A stretch of 64,000 bases of DNA. It comes from OFTM382 sp964448185 (GTDB taxonomy: Bacteria; Planctomycetota; Phycisphaerae; Phycisphaerales; UBA1924). Below are positions 17,913 through 26,100 of the stretch, in pieces; the stretch's first letter is position 1; every line of letters starts with the position of its first letter. Under the pieces are notes generated by a model, which made no database searches, was not told where the DNA came from, and saw nothing but the letters and a program-made list of their open reading frames with translations. The stretch is taken from assembly GCA_964448185.1 (NCBI GenBank), contig CAYUVO010000002.1, forward strand, positions 4,764 through 68,763. Reading direction: 5' to 3'. The position numbers were made by a program, and so were the translations under genes.

Positions 17913-18625
17913 GAGGCTTGCTGTTCTTTGAGCATCACACCGGCGACCAACAGATCCATCGGCGAATCGATGTCCACTACGTCGCCTTCTGCGGTTTGGA
18001 TGCCTCGGTGATCGCGTCCAAGAAAGCCGTGGGGCCCGTCGTTGGCGGGCTCAAACAGAGTCTTGCGCGTCATCGCCACCACGCCCCCATCGGGCACAAA
18101 GCTCGGCGGCAAGTCCTGCCTGCGATACACCCCGTGATTGAGCACCTCGCCCTCCCAAGGCGATACCGCGCCGTCAGCATCGAGCCGAGCCTGCCACCAC
18201 GGATGATATTTACCGACCCGTGCGTAGCTCTGCACGCTGTCGCAGCCGCTCGTAGCGAGCAACTCGATCGCCCGATCAATCAACCCCGCAGGTCGAACCG
18301 GAACGTTCGCGTACAACATCACAATCTGTTCACAGTCACATATCGCAGCAGCCCAGTCCGAAATCGCGTGCCCGAGCGCCACATCAACTCTGGCCGAATC
18401 CGTCGCGTCTTCCGTCCTCCGTGGCGCAGGATCAGCACCCATCTGCTGAGCGATCGCAAGCGCTTTGGAGCAATCTGACGACACGAACACATGGTCTACG
18501 TTGTGCGCACGCTGTGCCGCTTTGATCGTCCATTCGATGCAGGGCCGCCCCGCGACCATCGCGGTGTTCTTGCCGGGCACGCCCTTGGAGCCCGCCCTGC
18601 CCATCACGACCGCAACCGTGCTCAT
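17909..18625 (-). CDS. neuA: acylneuraminate cytidylyltransferase
   Basis: This 238-residue CMP-sugar synthetase activates the nonulosonic acid with CTP. The nucleotide-binding loop reads VVMGRAGSKGVPGKN at the N-terminus (usual family form ARxGSKxxxxKN). YANVPVRPAGLIDRAIELL and the C-terminal DIDSPMDLLVA match the family. The chosen ATG overlaps the stop of the upstream fusion gene by 4 nt; an in-frame earlier start would extend it 21 residues into that gene without similarity. It supplies the CMP-sugar donor that the Maf-like domain of the upstream gene would need. Confidence 0.88.
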   Translation of the reverse strand: MSTVAVVMGRAGSKGVPGKNTAMVAGRPCIEWTIKAAQRAHNVDHVFVSSDCSKALAIAQQMGADPAPRRTEDATDSARVDVALGHAISDWAAAICDCEQIVMLYANVPVRPAGLIDRAIELLATSGCDSVQSYARVGKYHPWWQARLDADGAVSPWEGEVLNHGVYRRQDLPPSFVPDGGVVAMTRKTLFEPANDGPHGFLGRDHRGIQTAEGDVVDIDSPMDLLVAGVMLKEQQAS

Positions 18626-21600
18626 GCAGCCACCCGGCGCGCCTTCTTGCTGCGCCGAAGTTTCGTCCATGCCTCGCTCAATGAACACGCAGCAAGATCA
18701 ACCGTCGCCGTCGATCCCGGGCGCGAAGCCATCGCGTCGCACCGAACGCGCAACGACCACGCCCGACGCCTGAGTTGAGCCAACGCCGGGCCAGCCATGC
18801 GCTGCACACGTCTGCCCTTGGCGTCCGCTTGCCCCTTCGAGGGACGATCGATCACGCACGCACCCGCGAACAGCAACCACTTGTCATAGAACGATTCGAT
18901 CTGATCGAGCACCTCATCACACCGCGTGATCCTCGGCACCACCCACATCGCAGGCCTACGCGCGTCACGCTGGGAGATCAACTCCCGCGTTGATTCCTGC
19001 ACCCGCTCGAAGTAATCCATCCCGGCGAGTTCGGCATACGTCTCTGCGTCGTTGGCGTAGTGATCGACGCTTACCACATCGGGCCCGAGTTCTATCAGCT
19101 TGCTCACCGCTCCCTCTACGATCAAATCCGTGCGCACATGCACGCCCAGTCCCGCCTTGATCGCTGCCTCAACCACAGCCTCCCACTGCGGATGCACCAG
19201 CGGATCACCAGCGCCCGCGAGCGTAAGCATCGCTCCGGGCGAAATCGCTGCGAGTTCTTGCACGAGATCGACCGCCTGCTCGAGAGCCATCGGCGTGCGC
19301 TCCGCCGGATCGAGCCGGCCCAGCCGAGTGATCGCCGCTTGGCCGCCAACAAGCCTGCCCGTACACAGTTCGAGCGTGACTTCCAGCGGCAGCGAATCGC
19401 GCACCCACCCGCCGAGCGCGAGTTCTTGTGCGATGCCGTGCGCATCAAGATCGTCCGTTTTTAGCACCCGCCCAAGTGCTTTGCTGTGCCACGAGGCGTC
19501 CGCGATGCACCGGATCGGGATGTCTCGCAGCGCCGGGTCCACACGCGCGCACATGCTCTTGGCGATCGGGTCCGCGACCGGAGCCACCGGCGTGTACCCG
19601 AGCAGCCCCGCCATCGACGTCATGAGCCGCTGACGCCCTTCGTGAGGCGCAAGCTCTTCGACGAGCGTTCGCCCGAGCACGATTGGTCCCAATCCCGGCG
19701 CTGCTTGTGTGAACACCATCCGGTTTCGCGATGGATGTTCGCGGTGCCGTTGTGTACACGCATCGATCAAGCCGGGATCAACCGCAGCCCAATCGCACCC
19801 AACAACCACCGCCGCCTCAAGCTCATGCCGCTGCATTGTTTCGAGCAGCGCGGGAGTGCTCACAATCTCGTCAAACACCGTTGCTCCGCCCAGCCCGCCA
19901 CGCCAACAGGCGGGTGCAGCTCGCCGCGCCGACGCCACCATCGAACGCTTGTCGCCGAGCGGATGCGTTGGAGATGCATCGACGATGATCTTCAATCCTT
20001 CGATGGGTGCGCCCGCGATCAATCGCACACGCTCCGCATCCTCAGCGATCAGCACTACTCGGTCAACCTTGCCCGACTGCGCGATGCGTTTGAGCGTTCG
20101 ACGCAACGGGTTGCCGCCGCCCGCATACGCCTTGGCGAGATCGCGCGGTCTGCCGAGGCTATCGACGTCTGGATCGACCGCGATGACCGCTGCGAGCCTG
20201 CTTGAGTCGAGCACCTCGATCTCTGCCGCGTGGTCTCGCGGATCGGTCGTCGGCTTGTCGCCCGTGCGCAGCCCCTTGGCCGCGTTGGTGAGCAACTCTT
20301 CGAGCTGATCGCACGCATCGGCGAGCCACGTCACGTTCATCTTGTCGCGCTCGATCTGCCGGTTCTGACGTTCGAGTGACGTGAGCCCCTCCTTCTGATA
20401 GTGCAGCACCCGGTCCGCTTTGAAGCGTTTGAGCGTGCCCGTCTGGTTGAGATACTGCGCCAAGCTGTACCCCGGCTGGAGCAGAGACACGTCACGCCCG
20501 TTCTGGTGAACGTGCTCGACCATCGGCCCAATCAACGATTGATCCCCGTCCGCGTCGATCATCTCGTCAAGCGTCTCGACCGTCCGTCTGCTGATCTGGG
20601 CAACTTCTTGCACCTGTGCGCACACCGTTTCCAGATGATCCGCGACCCGCTGGCCCGCAGCCTCCCGCCCCGCCTCATCGCGTTCGCACGTCGGCAGGTT
20701 CAGCGCCCCATCTCGATCTTCAAGACAGACATTCAGCGCCTGCTTGAGACGCATCGGCTCGGTGTGCGCCTTGAGCACCCCGCCCTCGGTCGCGTCGATC
20801 ACTCGCAGCCCCCGCTCAAGATCATCCGCGAACATCCGCTCGAACTGCACAAGATATGTGTGCATCTGCTCGTCGGTATAGATCGTCTTGCCATGCACAT
20901 CGAGCAGCTTTCGGCTCTGTGGCCTGCCCCGCGCAATCCGCTCCCACTCAAGCGTCTCAAGCGTGCGGAAGCTATTGAGTTCGCCCGCCCACACCTCATG
21001 AATCGCAGCACCCGTGCCGTAATACACGCCGTCGGAATAGCCCAGGTCCTGACCGATCAGGATCACCGGGTCGCAGCCCATGAGCCGCGCCGAGGTGTAC
21101 GCCAGATGCGCCACCGTCGCGCTCGGAGGCACGCTCGCCGTGTCGTGCCCCGAATGTTCACCAAGCAACCCATGAAGCACTCCGTCATGCAACAACCGAA
21201 CCGCGCCGGGATACGTCTCGCAGATCACCGGGTTGGCCTTGGGATCACACAACAACGTAATCCCCTCGACGTCCGATGCGCTGAGCCCCTCGTAGAACCG
21301 CTTGGAGATCTCGTGGTAATCAACCGCGACCACAAAGTGCGGCTTGATCCCCGCCTTGAGCATCGGTTTGAGCACCGTCTGCACCGCGATGATGACCACC
21401 CGATCACGCACACCATCTTCACCCAGCAAGTGCAGGTTCCGAGCCAGGCTAGGCCCCGCACTCACCACCACCGCGGGTCGCCCCGAAGCGCACCCGACCA
21501 GATCGCCTGCGCCCGGGGCGCTCGAATACCAGTCCGCGTTGGCCAGCAGGTTCCGCAATGTTGTTTCGGTCTGCATCAGGGTCGTGACCACCGACGTCTT

Positions 21601-22191
21601 CATCGCTGAGATCACCGAAGTAAACGCGGCGCAGAACACACTCCCGCCCTGTCCCAGTCTCGGCTGGCTCGGCTGATGGGCGAACACCTTGATCCCCAGC
21701 GCCACCACGCTCTCAACCCCCTGCAAAACCGTCGAGATCGCGCTCGCATCATGCTCGTCGGTCATGATCGCTAGATTACAGCTCGCGATCCACGCCGAGC
21801 AATCAACCCGCTCGAACACCGCACGCAAGAGTGACACGTCCGGCTCATAGCACAACACCACCCCGCCGCGACCCATCACCGCGCACATCGCCTCGACGTG
21901 GTGCCCCACGCCAAAGCCGGTCACCACCGCTGCGCCCGCCTCGGTCGGGTCGAGTCCCGCAGCGAACCGCTGGGCCTCATCCCATGGCCGCCGCTTGCTC
22001 GCAAGCCACCGACCATCGAGCGACGCCGACCACCGCCCGTCATCTGCGCACACCCACTCCAAGCCCGCATGTGCGCTGGCTGTGCGCACGCTTTGAGCGG
22101 TCGCCGGGCTGCACCTGCCGATCGCTTCGAGATTGCGTTCGAGAATGGCGGGGTCGGTTGAGGGGGCGGTGGGGGGTGGTGGTGGGGGCAT
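18622..22191 (-). CDS. Maf-like glycosyltransferase fused to nucleotidyltransferase-like and degenerate radical-SAM/SPASM-like domains
   Basis: This 1189-residue protein is the first gene of the nonulosonic acid operon. Residues about 20-630 are a Maf/MptE-like (DUF115) region with the central motif PAVVVSAGPSLARN (239-252), followed by AVQTVLKPMLKAGIKPHFVV and GQDLGYSDG; Maf proteins transfer nonulosonic acids to flagellin. Residues about 664-905 resemble the NTP-transferase part of spirochaete spiro-SPASM proteins (CWRGGLGGATVFDEIVS, VFTQAAPGLGPIV). Residues about 929-1175 resemble a radical-SAM barrel and SPASM tail (LPLEVTLELC, LAGAGDPLVHPQWEAVV, SLSEAWTKLR), but the CxxxCxxC cluster is reduced to Cys943 and the SPASM cysteines are largely gone, so no iron-sulfur chemistry is expected. 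The stop overlaps neuA by 4 nt. The exact start is uncertain (proline-rich N-terminus); an upstream start at 22269 is possible. Confidence 0.75.
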   Translation of the reverse strand: MPPPPPPTAPSTDPAILERNLEAIGRCSPATAQSVRTASAHAGLEWVCADDGRWSASLDGRWLASKRRPWDEAQRFAAGLDPTEAGAAVVTGFGVGHHVEAMCAVMGRGGVVLCYEPDVSLLRAVFERVDCSAWIASCNLAIMTDEHDASAISTVLQGVESVVALGIKVFAHQPSQPRLGQGGSVFCAAFTSVISAMKTSVVTTLMQTETTLRNLLANADWYSSAPGAGDLVGCASGRPAVVVSAGPSLARNLHLLGEDGVRDRVVIIAVQTVLKPMLKAGIKPHFVVAVDYHEISKRFYEGLSASDVEGITLLCDPKANPVICETYPGAVRLLHDGVLHGLLGEHSGHDTASVPPSATVAHLAYTSARLMGCDPVILIGQDLGYSDGVYYGTGAAIHEVWAGELNSFRTLETLEWERIARGRPQSRKLLDVHGKTIYTDEQMHTYLVQFERMFADDLERGLRVIDATEGGVLKAHTEPMRLKQALNVCLEDRDGALNLPTCERDEAGREAAGQRVADHLETVCAQVQEVAQISRRTVETLDEMIDADGDQSLIGPMVEHVHQNGRDVSLLQPGYSLAQYLNQTGTLKRFKADRVLHYQKEGLTSLERQNRQIERDKMNVTWLADACDQLEELLTNAAKGLRTGDKPTTDPRDHAAEIEVLDSSRLAAVIAVDPDVDSLGRPRDLAKAYAGGGNPLRRTLKRIAQSGKVDRVVLIAEDAERVRLIAGAPIEGLKIIVDASPTHPLGDKRSMVASARRAAPACWRGGLGGATVFDEIVSTPALLETMQRHELEAAVVVGCDWAAVDPGLIDACTQRHREHPSRNRMVFTQAAPGLGPIVLGRTLVEELAPHEGRQRLMTSMAGLLGYTPVAPVADPIAKSMCARVDPALRDIPIRCIADASWHSKALGRVLKTDDLDAHGIAQELALGGWVRDSLPLEVTLELCTGRLVGGQAAITRLGRLDPAERTPMALEQAVDLVQELAAISPGAMLTLAGAGDPLVHPQWEAVVEAAIKAGLGVHVRTDLIVEGAVSKLIELGPDVVSVDHYANDAETYAELAGMDYFERVQESTRELISQRDARRPAMWVVPRITRCDEVLDQIESFYDKWLLFAGACVIDRPSKGQADAKGRRVQRMAGPALAQLRRRAWSLRVRCDAMASRPGSTATVDLAACSLSEAWTKLRRSKKARRVAA

Positions 22192-22318
22192 CGGGCATCC
22201 TGCACTGGCCAACGGGGTATGACTCGTAGGAGAAACGCACACAGGCACCGCGCAGCCACACATCGGCACGCGGACACCTGTGAGCTAACATCGGCTGGTT
22301 CCCTCTGGAGGCTTTACG

Positions 22319-23008
22319 ATGCAGCTCGACTCGGTCGTCCCCCCTCAAACGCTTCCCGATGTCGCCAAGCCTCCCATGCTCGAGGTCATGCTCTTTGAGC
22401 AGCCTTGGGCTCTGATGGCGATCATCTCCTTGACGCTCATCATCGTCGCTTGGGTGCTCTATCGAAAGTCCCGGAGCAAGTTCGCAGCGATCACGCTCGT
22501 TGAGGCCGTCATGGTGCCGGGCATCCTCTGGTTTCTTGCTCACAACACTCTGACCGACCGCGAGATGCTCGATGAGCGGGCGGGCGAAGCCGTCGCAGCC
22601 ATCGCCGACTGGGACAGCGCCGAGTTCGACCCCATGCTGAGCGATCAGGTGCGGACCGTCTTCTTTATGGCCCGTAACGGCTGGGACAAGGACCAACTGC
22701 TCTCATGGATCGACGGCCGCGCGACTCAGTACGCCGTGAGCGATTTCAAGATCAAGGCCGTCCGCACCGAGATCACCGACTCGGGCAACGCAGCCCGCAC
22801 CCGCATCGAGGTCCGCGTGACCCCCGAGAGTCTGGACCAGTCGATCCTCTTTATCTGCATGTTCGAGTGGATCCGTCAGCCCCCCCCTCCCCCCTCGGCT
22901 GATGCCCCGACTCCTGAGCAAGTGATTGATTTCAAGGGCTGGAAAATCGACACCATCCGCCCGCTGTGGATTCAGGGCTTTGGTGATATCTCGGGCAGCG
23001 GTCGATAG
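22319..23008 (+). CDS. membrane-anchored protein of unknown function
   Basis: I do not recognise this 229-residue protein. It starts after a strong GGAGG (22307-22311). Two hydrophobic segments lie near the N-terminus (PWALMAIISLTLIIVAWVLY and a following AVMVPGILWFLAHNTL), leaving a soluble C-terminal domain with an alpha/beta pattern (YAVSDFKIKAVRTEI, RTRIEVRVTPE) and a run of seven prolines or more near residue 190. It diverges from the Maf fusion and converges with the SPOR-like lipoprotein gene. It could be an envelope protein linked to the surface-glycan or motility genes around it, but only position suggests this. Confidence 0.7.
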   Translation: MQLDSVVPPQTLPDVAKPPMLEVMLFEQPWALMAIISLTLIIVAWVLYRKSRSKFAAITLVEAVMVPGILWFLAHNTLTDREMLDERAGEAVAAIADWDSAEFDPMLSDQVRTVFFMARNGWDKDQLLSWIDGRATQYAVSDFKIKAVRTEITDSGNAARTRIEVRVTPESLDQSILFICMFEWIRQPPPPPSADAPTPEQVIDFKGWKIDTIRPLWIQGFGDISGSGR

Positions 23009-23034
23009 CCAGCAAGCTTATATCTATCAACTAG

Positions 23035-24111
23035 TTACGATCTTGGAATACCCACCAGCGAGCTGGGCTGAAGGCGCCAGGCGTCGGGGTCGTTCTCGGG
23101 CTTGCCTTTGACTCGTTCGCGGATGCCTTGGCCGTTGAGCAGGTTGTAGGGGTGTCGCAACCGAGCGCCGCGGAGCGTGTCGCTTTCGAGCCCCGTCGTC
23201 AGAGGGTCATAATCGTCAGGTCCAAAGACCCCGATCGTCACCATGCTTCGGCTCGGGGCGTGGTAATAGAAAGCCTGCTCGCCTCCGCGTCGAAGCTCAT
23301 AGACCGCCCGTTCTGCGAGCTGGCGATACTCGGCGAGCTCGGCTGCTTCGGGCTGCACCCGCTCGCTTCGGCCATACAGCCCGATCTGAAGGGTATAAAT
23401 CGCATCGACCCCGAACCGTTTTTTGACCGTTCGCAGGTCATATTCAGGGATGCTGCCCGTGAGCATGTCAGGGCTGGGCGGGGCGAGCATCGCGCGCGCA
23501 AAGGGCCGGGCTCCATCAATCTGGATCGCCCGCAGCGAATCAAGGGCCGCGAGCCCTACTGGGTCGTTCGCAGCGTCATATCGCCCAAACGCAAGAGCGG
23601 TCACCTCGCCACGACGTTCGAGATATGCCCCGTCGATCCCGGCCTCTCGCGTCTTCGCGAGGGCTTGCGTCGCCTGCGCCTCTGCCTGAGGCCCCCGGAA
23701 CCCAGCGATCACAATCGACCACTGCGTGCTCGCCTGGGCTTGGGCGATCGCACTCGCGGAGGGCTGCGTGCCCGAGTCGGGTGGGGGGGTGAGAGAGAGT
23801 GGAGGCTGTAGATCGGTCGGCTCACCCGAGGCGACCTCTCCTGCCAGCGGAGACGGGCCTTCGACCCCGCCAGCAAAATCGCTTGGAAGCTGGCTGCTTG
23901 TGAGCGTCCGATCGAGGCGCTGCTCGGCGGTGAGATATGGATCGAACCCCGGCGGCGGCTCGATGCCACCCAAATACGCCGAGGGCGGCGGCGGGGGAGC
24001 CGATTTCTTCGACGCACACCCACCAAGCACGAGGACCGAGAACCCAGCAATCAGCAAGGCTTGCGCGTTGAACTGCCCTATACCGATCAAAATTCGACCA
24101 TGCTTGTTCAT
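23035..24111 (-). CDS. lipoprotein with SPOR-like repeats
   Basis: This is a 358-residue predicted lipoprotein. The chosen ATG gives a signal peptide ending in a lipobox (VLGGC, lipidated Cys32); an earlier in-frame start at 24153 would add 14 residues. After a proline-rich linker come two segments resembling SPOR folds: WSIVIAGFRGPQAEAQATQAL...TALAFGRYD (about residues 130-190) and YTLQIGLYGR...MVTIGVFGPDDY (about 240-310). SPOR domains bind denuded peptidoglycan glycans, so an envelope or division-site role is possible. The SPOR assignment is by pattern only and moderate. It is divergent from the FlgM-like gene, with 261 nt between the starts. Confidence 0.65.
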   Translation of the reverse strand: MNKHGRILIGIGQFNAQALLIAGFSVLVLGGCASKKSAPPPPPSAYLGGIEPPPGFDPYLTAEQRLDRTLTSSQLPSDFAGGVEGPSPLAGEVASGEPTDLQPPLSLTPPPDSGTQPSASAIAQAQASTQWSIVIAGFRGPQAEAQATQALAKTREAGIDGAYLERRGEVTALAFGRYDAANDPVGLAALDSLRAIQIDGARPFARAMLAPPSPDMLTGSIPEYDLRTVKKRFGVDAIYTLQIGLYGRSERVQPEAAELAEYRQLAERAVYELRRGGEQAFYYHAPSRSMVTIGVFGPDDYDPLTTGLESDTLRGARLRHPYNLLNGQGIRERVKGKPENDPDAWRLQPSSLVGIPRS

Positions 24112-24372
24112 ATTGGGATAAAAAACCTGTTCGTCCCTCTGTGGGTTATTCAATCAAGTTGTGATCTGATAGATAGTTACGCGATCTTGCCCCAAAGGTG
24201 TGTTTCTCAAGCTTGAACAAAGTTCGGGACGATACTCAAGATGTCGGAGGTAGGTGTTGAGAGCGTAGAACATTTGTGCGGGCCGCGGGGTCCAGAGATG
24301 TTCTACGGCAAACTGTCCGTGCGGTCGCAACCACACGGTCAGAAAACCGCAGTGTGAAGAAAGGACGTCTAT

Positions 24373-24672
24373 ATGGCCGAGGCATCGTCGATCCAGGGCA
24401 TCACGCCAGGACGCGCAGCCGAATCCGTAGCGCCCCGCCGGGCACTCAAAGCCACAACAGCCCCTACCCCTCCGCAGGTTATACGTGAGGAAGACAACGT
24501 GGAGGTTTCGGAGATGGCGATGTTCCTGAGCAAGCTACGTGACACCCCAGGCATCAGAACAGATCTGGTCACCAGAATCCAAGGCGAGATCGCTCGCGGT
24601 GAGTACGACTCACCCGAGAAACTCTCCGAGGCCCTCGATGGCATGATCGATGACACGGAGATCTTTGGCTAA
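24373..24672 (+). CDS. FlgM-like anti-sigma-28 factor
   Basis: This 99-residue protein has a poorly ordered Ala/Pro-rich N-terminal half and a C-terminal half matching the FlgM sigma-28-binding region: DNVEVSEMAMFLSKLRD (41-57) followed by RTDLVTRIQGEIARGEYDS and LSEALDGMIDD. FlgM holds sigma-28 (FliA) inactive until the flagellar hook is complete and FlgM is exported. The start follows AAAGGA with seven bases between. No flagellar structural gene is adjacent, but a Maf/sialic acid operon lies about 2 kb away, which supports a motility link. Low complexity and short length leave some doubt. A terminator follows 127 nt downstream. Confidence 0.7.
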   Translation: MAEASSIQGITPGRAAESVAPRRALKATTAPTPPQVIREEDNVEVSEMAMFLSKLRDTPGIRTDLVTRIQGEIARGEYDSPEKLSEALDGMIDDTEIFG

Positions 24673-24799
24673 CAACAGGTCGGTTGGAGTTCGATTCATA
24701 GACCCGATGGGTGTTCATTCATTACTCCCCCCACCCCGAATGAACGTCCACAGGTCCAAGGTCGAGAGAGAGATTCGGTAGATTGAGAGATACCGGCGG

Positions 24800-24833
24800 A
24801 CCCCTCAGGGAACTGGGGGGTTGCGTCTTTTTT
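24800..24833 (+). terminator. Rho-independent terminator downstream of the FlgM-like gene
   Basis: A stem ACCCC (24800-24804)/GGGGT (24817-24821) is followed after TGCGTC by a run of six T (24828-24833). It is the only T-run terminator in the convergent region before the ROK gene. Confidence 0.55.
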
Positions 24834-24885
24834 ATGGAATGAGATCCATGCTCGCCGCAGCACCCGCGAAAACAAAGGCATCCGT

Positions 24886-25030
24886 CTGATCGAGCCCCAC
24901 GCTTCCGCGTGGGGAGAACCTGATTCGAGCCCCGTGCGAAAGCTCGCGGGCGGGCTTCATTGTCTTACCGAGCCCCGAGTGTCAGCGAGGGGGATCTTGA
25001 TCTGATTCGATCCCCGTGCTCAAGCACGGG
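24886..25030. repeat. cluster of four short hairpin repeats
   Basis: Four related units begin CTGAT(T)CGAKCCCC or a shortened form, at about 24886, 24920, 24967 and 25001. The first has a perfect 8-bp stem CCCCACGC-TTCC-GCGTGGGG (24895-24914), the fourth a 7-bp stem CCCGTGC-TCAA-GCACGGG (25013-25030); the middle two are imperfect. They fill the convergent space between the FlgM-like and ROK genes. Otherwise the 365-bp gap holds only the terminator at 24800. Confidence 0.7.
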
Positions 25031-25037
25031 CAATGCG

Positions 25038-26018
25038 TCACTCGGCATCAAGCCTGCGCTCTGCGAGCAACGCGGCACCAATCAGCCCCGCATCATCGAG
25101 CAGCTCCGTACACACCACTTCCACCGCTCGGCACTTCTCCGGGAACACCCGCGAACGCACCGACCGACGGATCGCTCCGACAATGTCTTCGCCCATCGCT
25201 TCTGCCAGCCCGCCGCCGATGACGATCCGCTGAATCGAGAGCAGCGTGACGATCCCCGCGAGCTGCGCACCGAGCAGGTCCGCCGCGTGATCGACCACTT
25301 CGCGCGTGAGTCCGTCGCCCTCGGCGTATGCCTTGGCCACGATCTTCGACTTGATCTTGTCCGGGTTGTCGCCCGCGAGTTCGAGAATGATCGACTCGTG
25401 ATGAGAACGCACCAGCTTGACGATGTCCTCGACGATCGCCGTTCGCGAGCACAGATGCTCGACCTTTCGGCTCCCCGGAGGGTTGGAGGGCATGATCTGC
25501 ATGTGTCCGAGTTCGCCCGCGGTCATGAAGTGCCCGTAGTACAGCTCGCCTCGGAGAATGAGCCCGCCGCCGATCCCGGTGCCCATCCACGCAGCGATCA
25601 TCTCGGTGCAACCGCGCCCCGCACCGGCGACGTATTCACCCCACGCCGCCGAGTTGACATCGTTGTCCACCACCACCGGCAAGCCGAGGCGCTCGGTCAA
25701 CATCGAGGCGAGTGGTGTGTTCGTCCACCGAAGATTCGGAGCCTCGATGACCGTGCCGCTGATCGGCTCGATCGCGCCCGGCGCACCGATGCCCACGCCT
25801 TTGGCGTCTTCGAGCTTGATGCCCGCGTCGTCGCAGGCATCGTGGACGGTCTGGACGATCCGGTCGAGGATGGCTTCGAGCCCCTGCTCGGACTTGGTCT
25901 TCGAGCGGTTTCGGCCCAGGAGCTGGGTCTTGTCCGCGTCGGGCCCGCCCGGGAGCACGCCGACTTGCATGTTGGTCCCGCCAAGATCAATCCCGATCAT
26001 CGGCTTGTGGTTCGCCAT
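25038..26018 (-). CDS. ROK family sugar kinase (glucokinase-like)
   Basis: This 326-residue protein is of the ROK family, ATP-dependent sugar kinases and related regulators. The phosphate-binding motif is GIDLGGTNMQVGV near the N-terminus; DNDVNSAAWGEY carries the catalytic aspartate; GTGIGGGLI and AGELGHMQI follow. The usual zinc motif CxCGxxGCxE is not intact: only HLCSRTAIVE remains, which fits kinases that dispense with the structural zinc. There is no N-terminal helix-turn-helix, so a kinase rather than a repressor is likely. The substrate (glucose or another hexose) cannot be assigned. It starts at the ATG giving MANHKPMIGID and lies downstream of ispE by 82 nt on the same strand. Confidence 0.88.
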   Translation of the reverse strand: MANHKPMIGIDLGGTNMQVGVLPGGPDADKTQLLGRNRSKTKSEQGLEAILDRIVQTVHDACDDAGIKLEDAKGVGIGAPGAIEPISGTVIEAPNLRWTNTPLASMLTERLGLPVVVDNDVNSAAWGEYVAGAGRGCTEMIAAWMGTGIGGGLILRGELYYGHFMTAGELGHMQIMPSNPPGSRKVEHLCSRTAIVEDIVKLVRSHHESIILELAGDNPDKIKSKIVAKAYAEGDGLTREVVDHAADLLGAQLAGIVTLLSIQRIVIGGGLAEAMGEDIVGAIRRSVRSRVFPEKCRAVEVVCTELLDDAGLIGAALLAERRLDAE

Positions 26019-26100
26019 CTGCGTGTTTCTCCGGTGAGTTGGATACGGGCGTGAGAAGCTAGAAAGATCAGTGTAGAGCCTCAAGCAAGATCGGCATGAT

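Noticed and set aside
20401..21609. Plus-strand open frame (402 codons) opposite the Maf fusion
   Set aside because: His/Arg-rich shadow frame, no start signal, no motif.
24180..24372. Sigma-28 promoter before the FlgM-like gene
   Set aside because: An ACAAAGTT string and a GACGATAC-like string are present but only about five bases apart, not the 15-16 needed.
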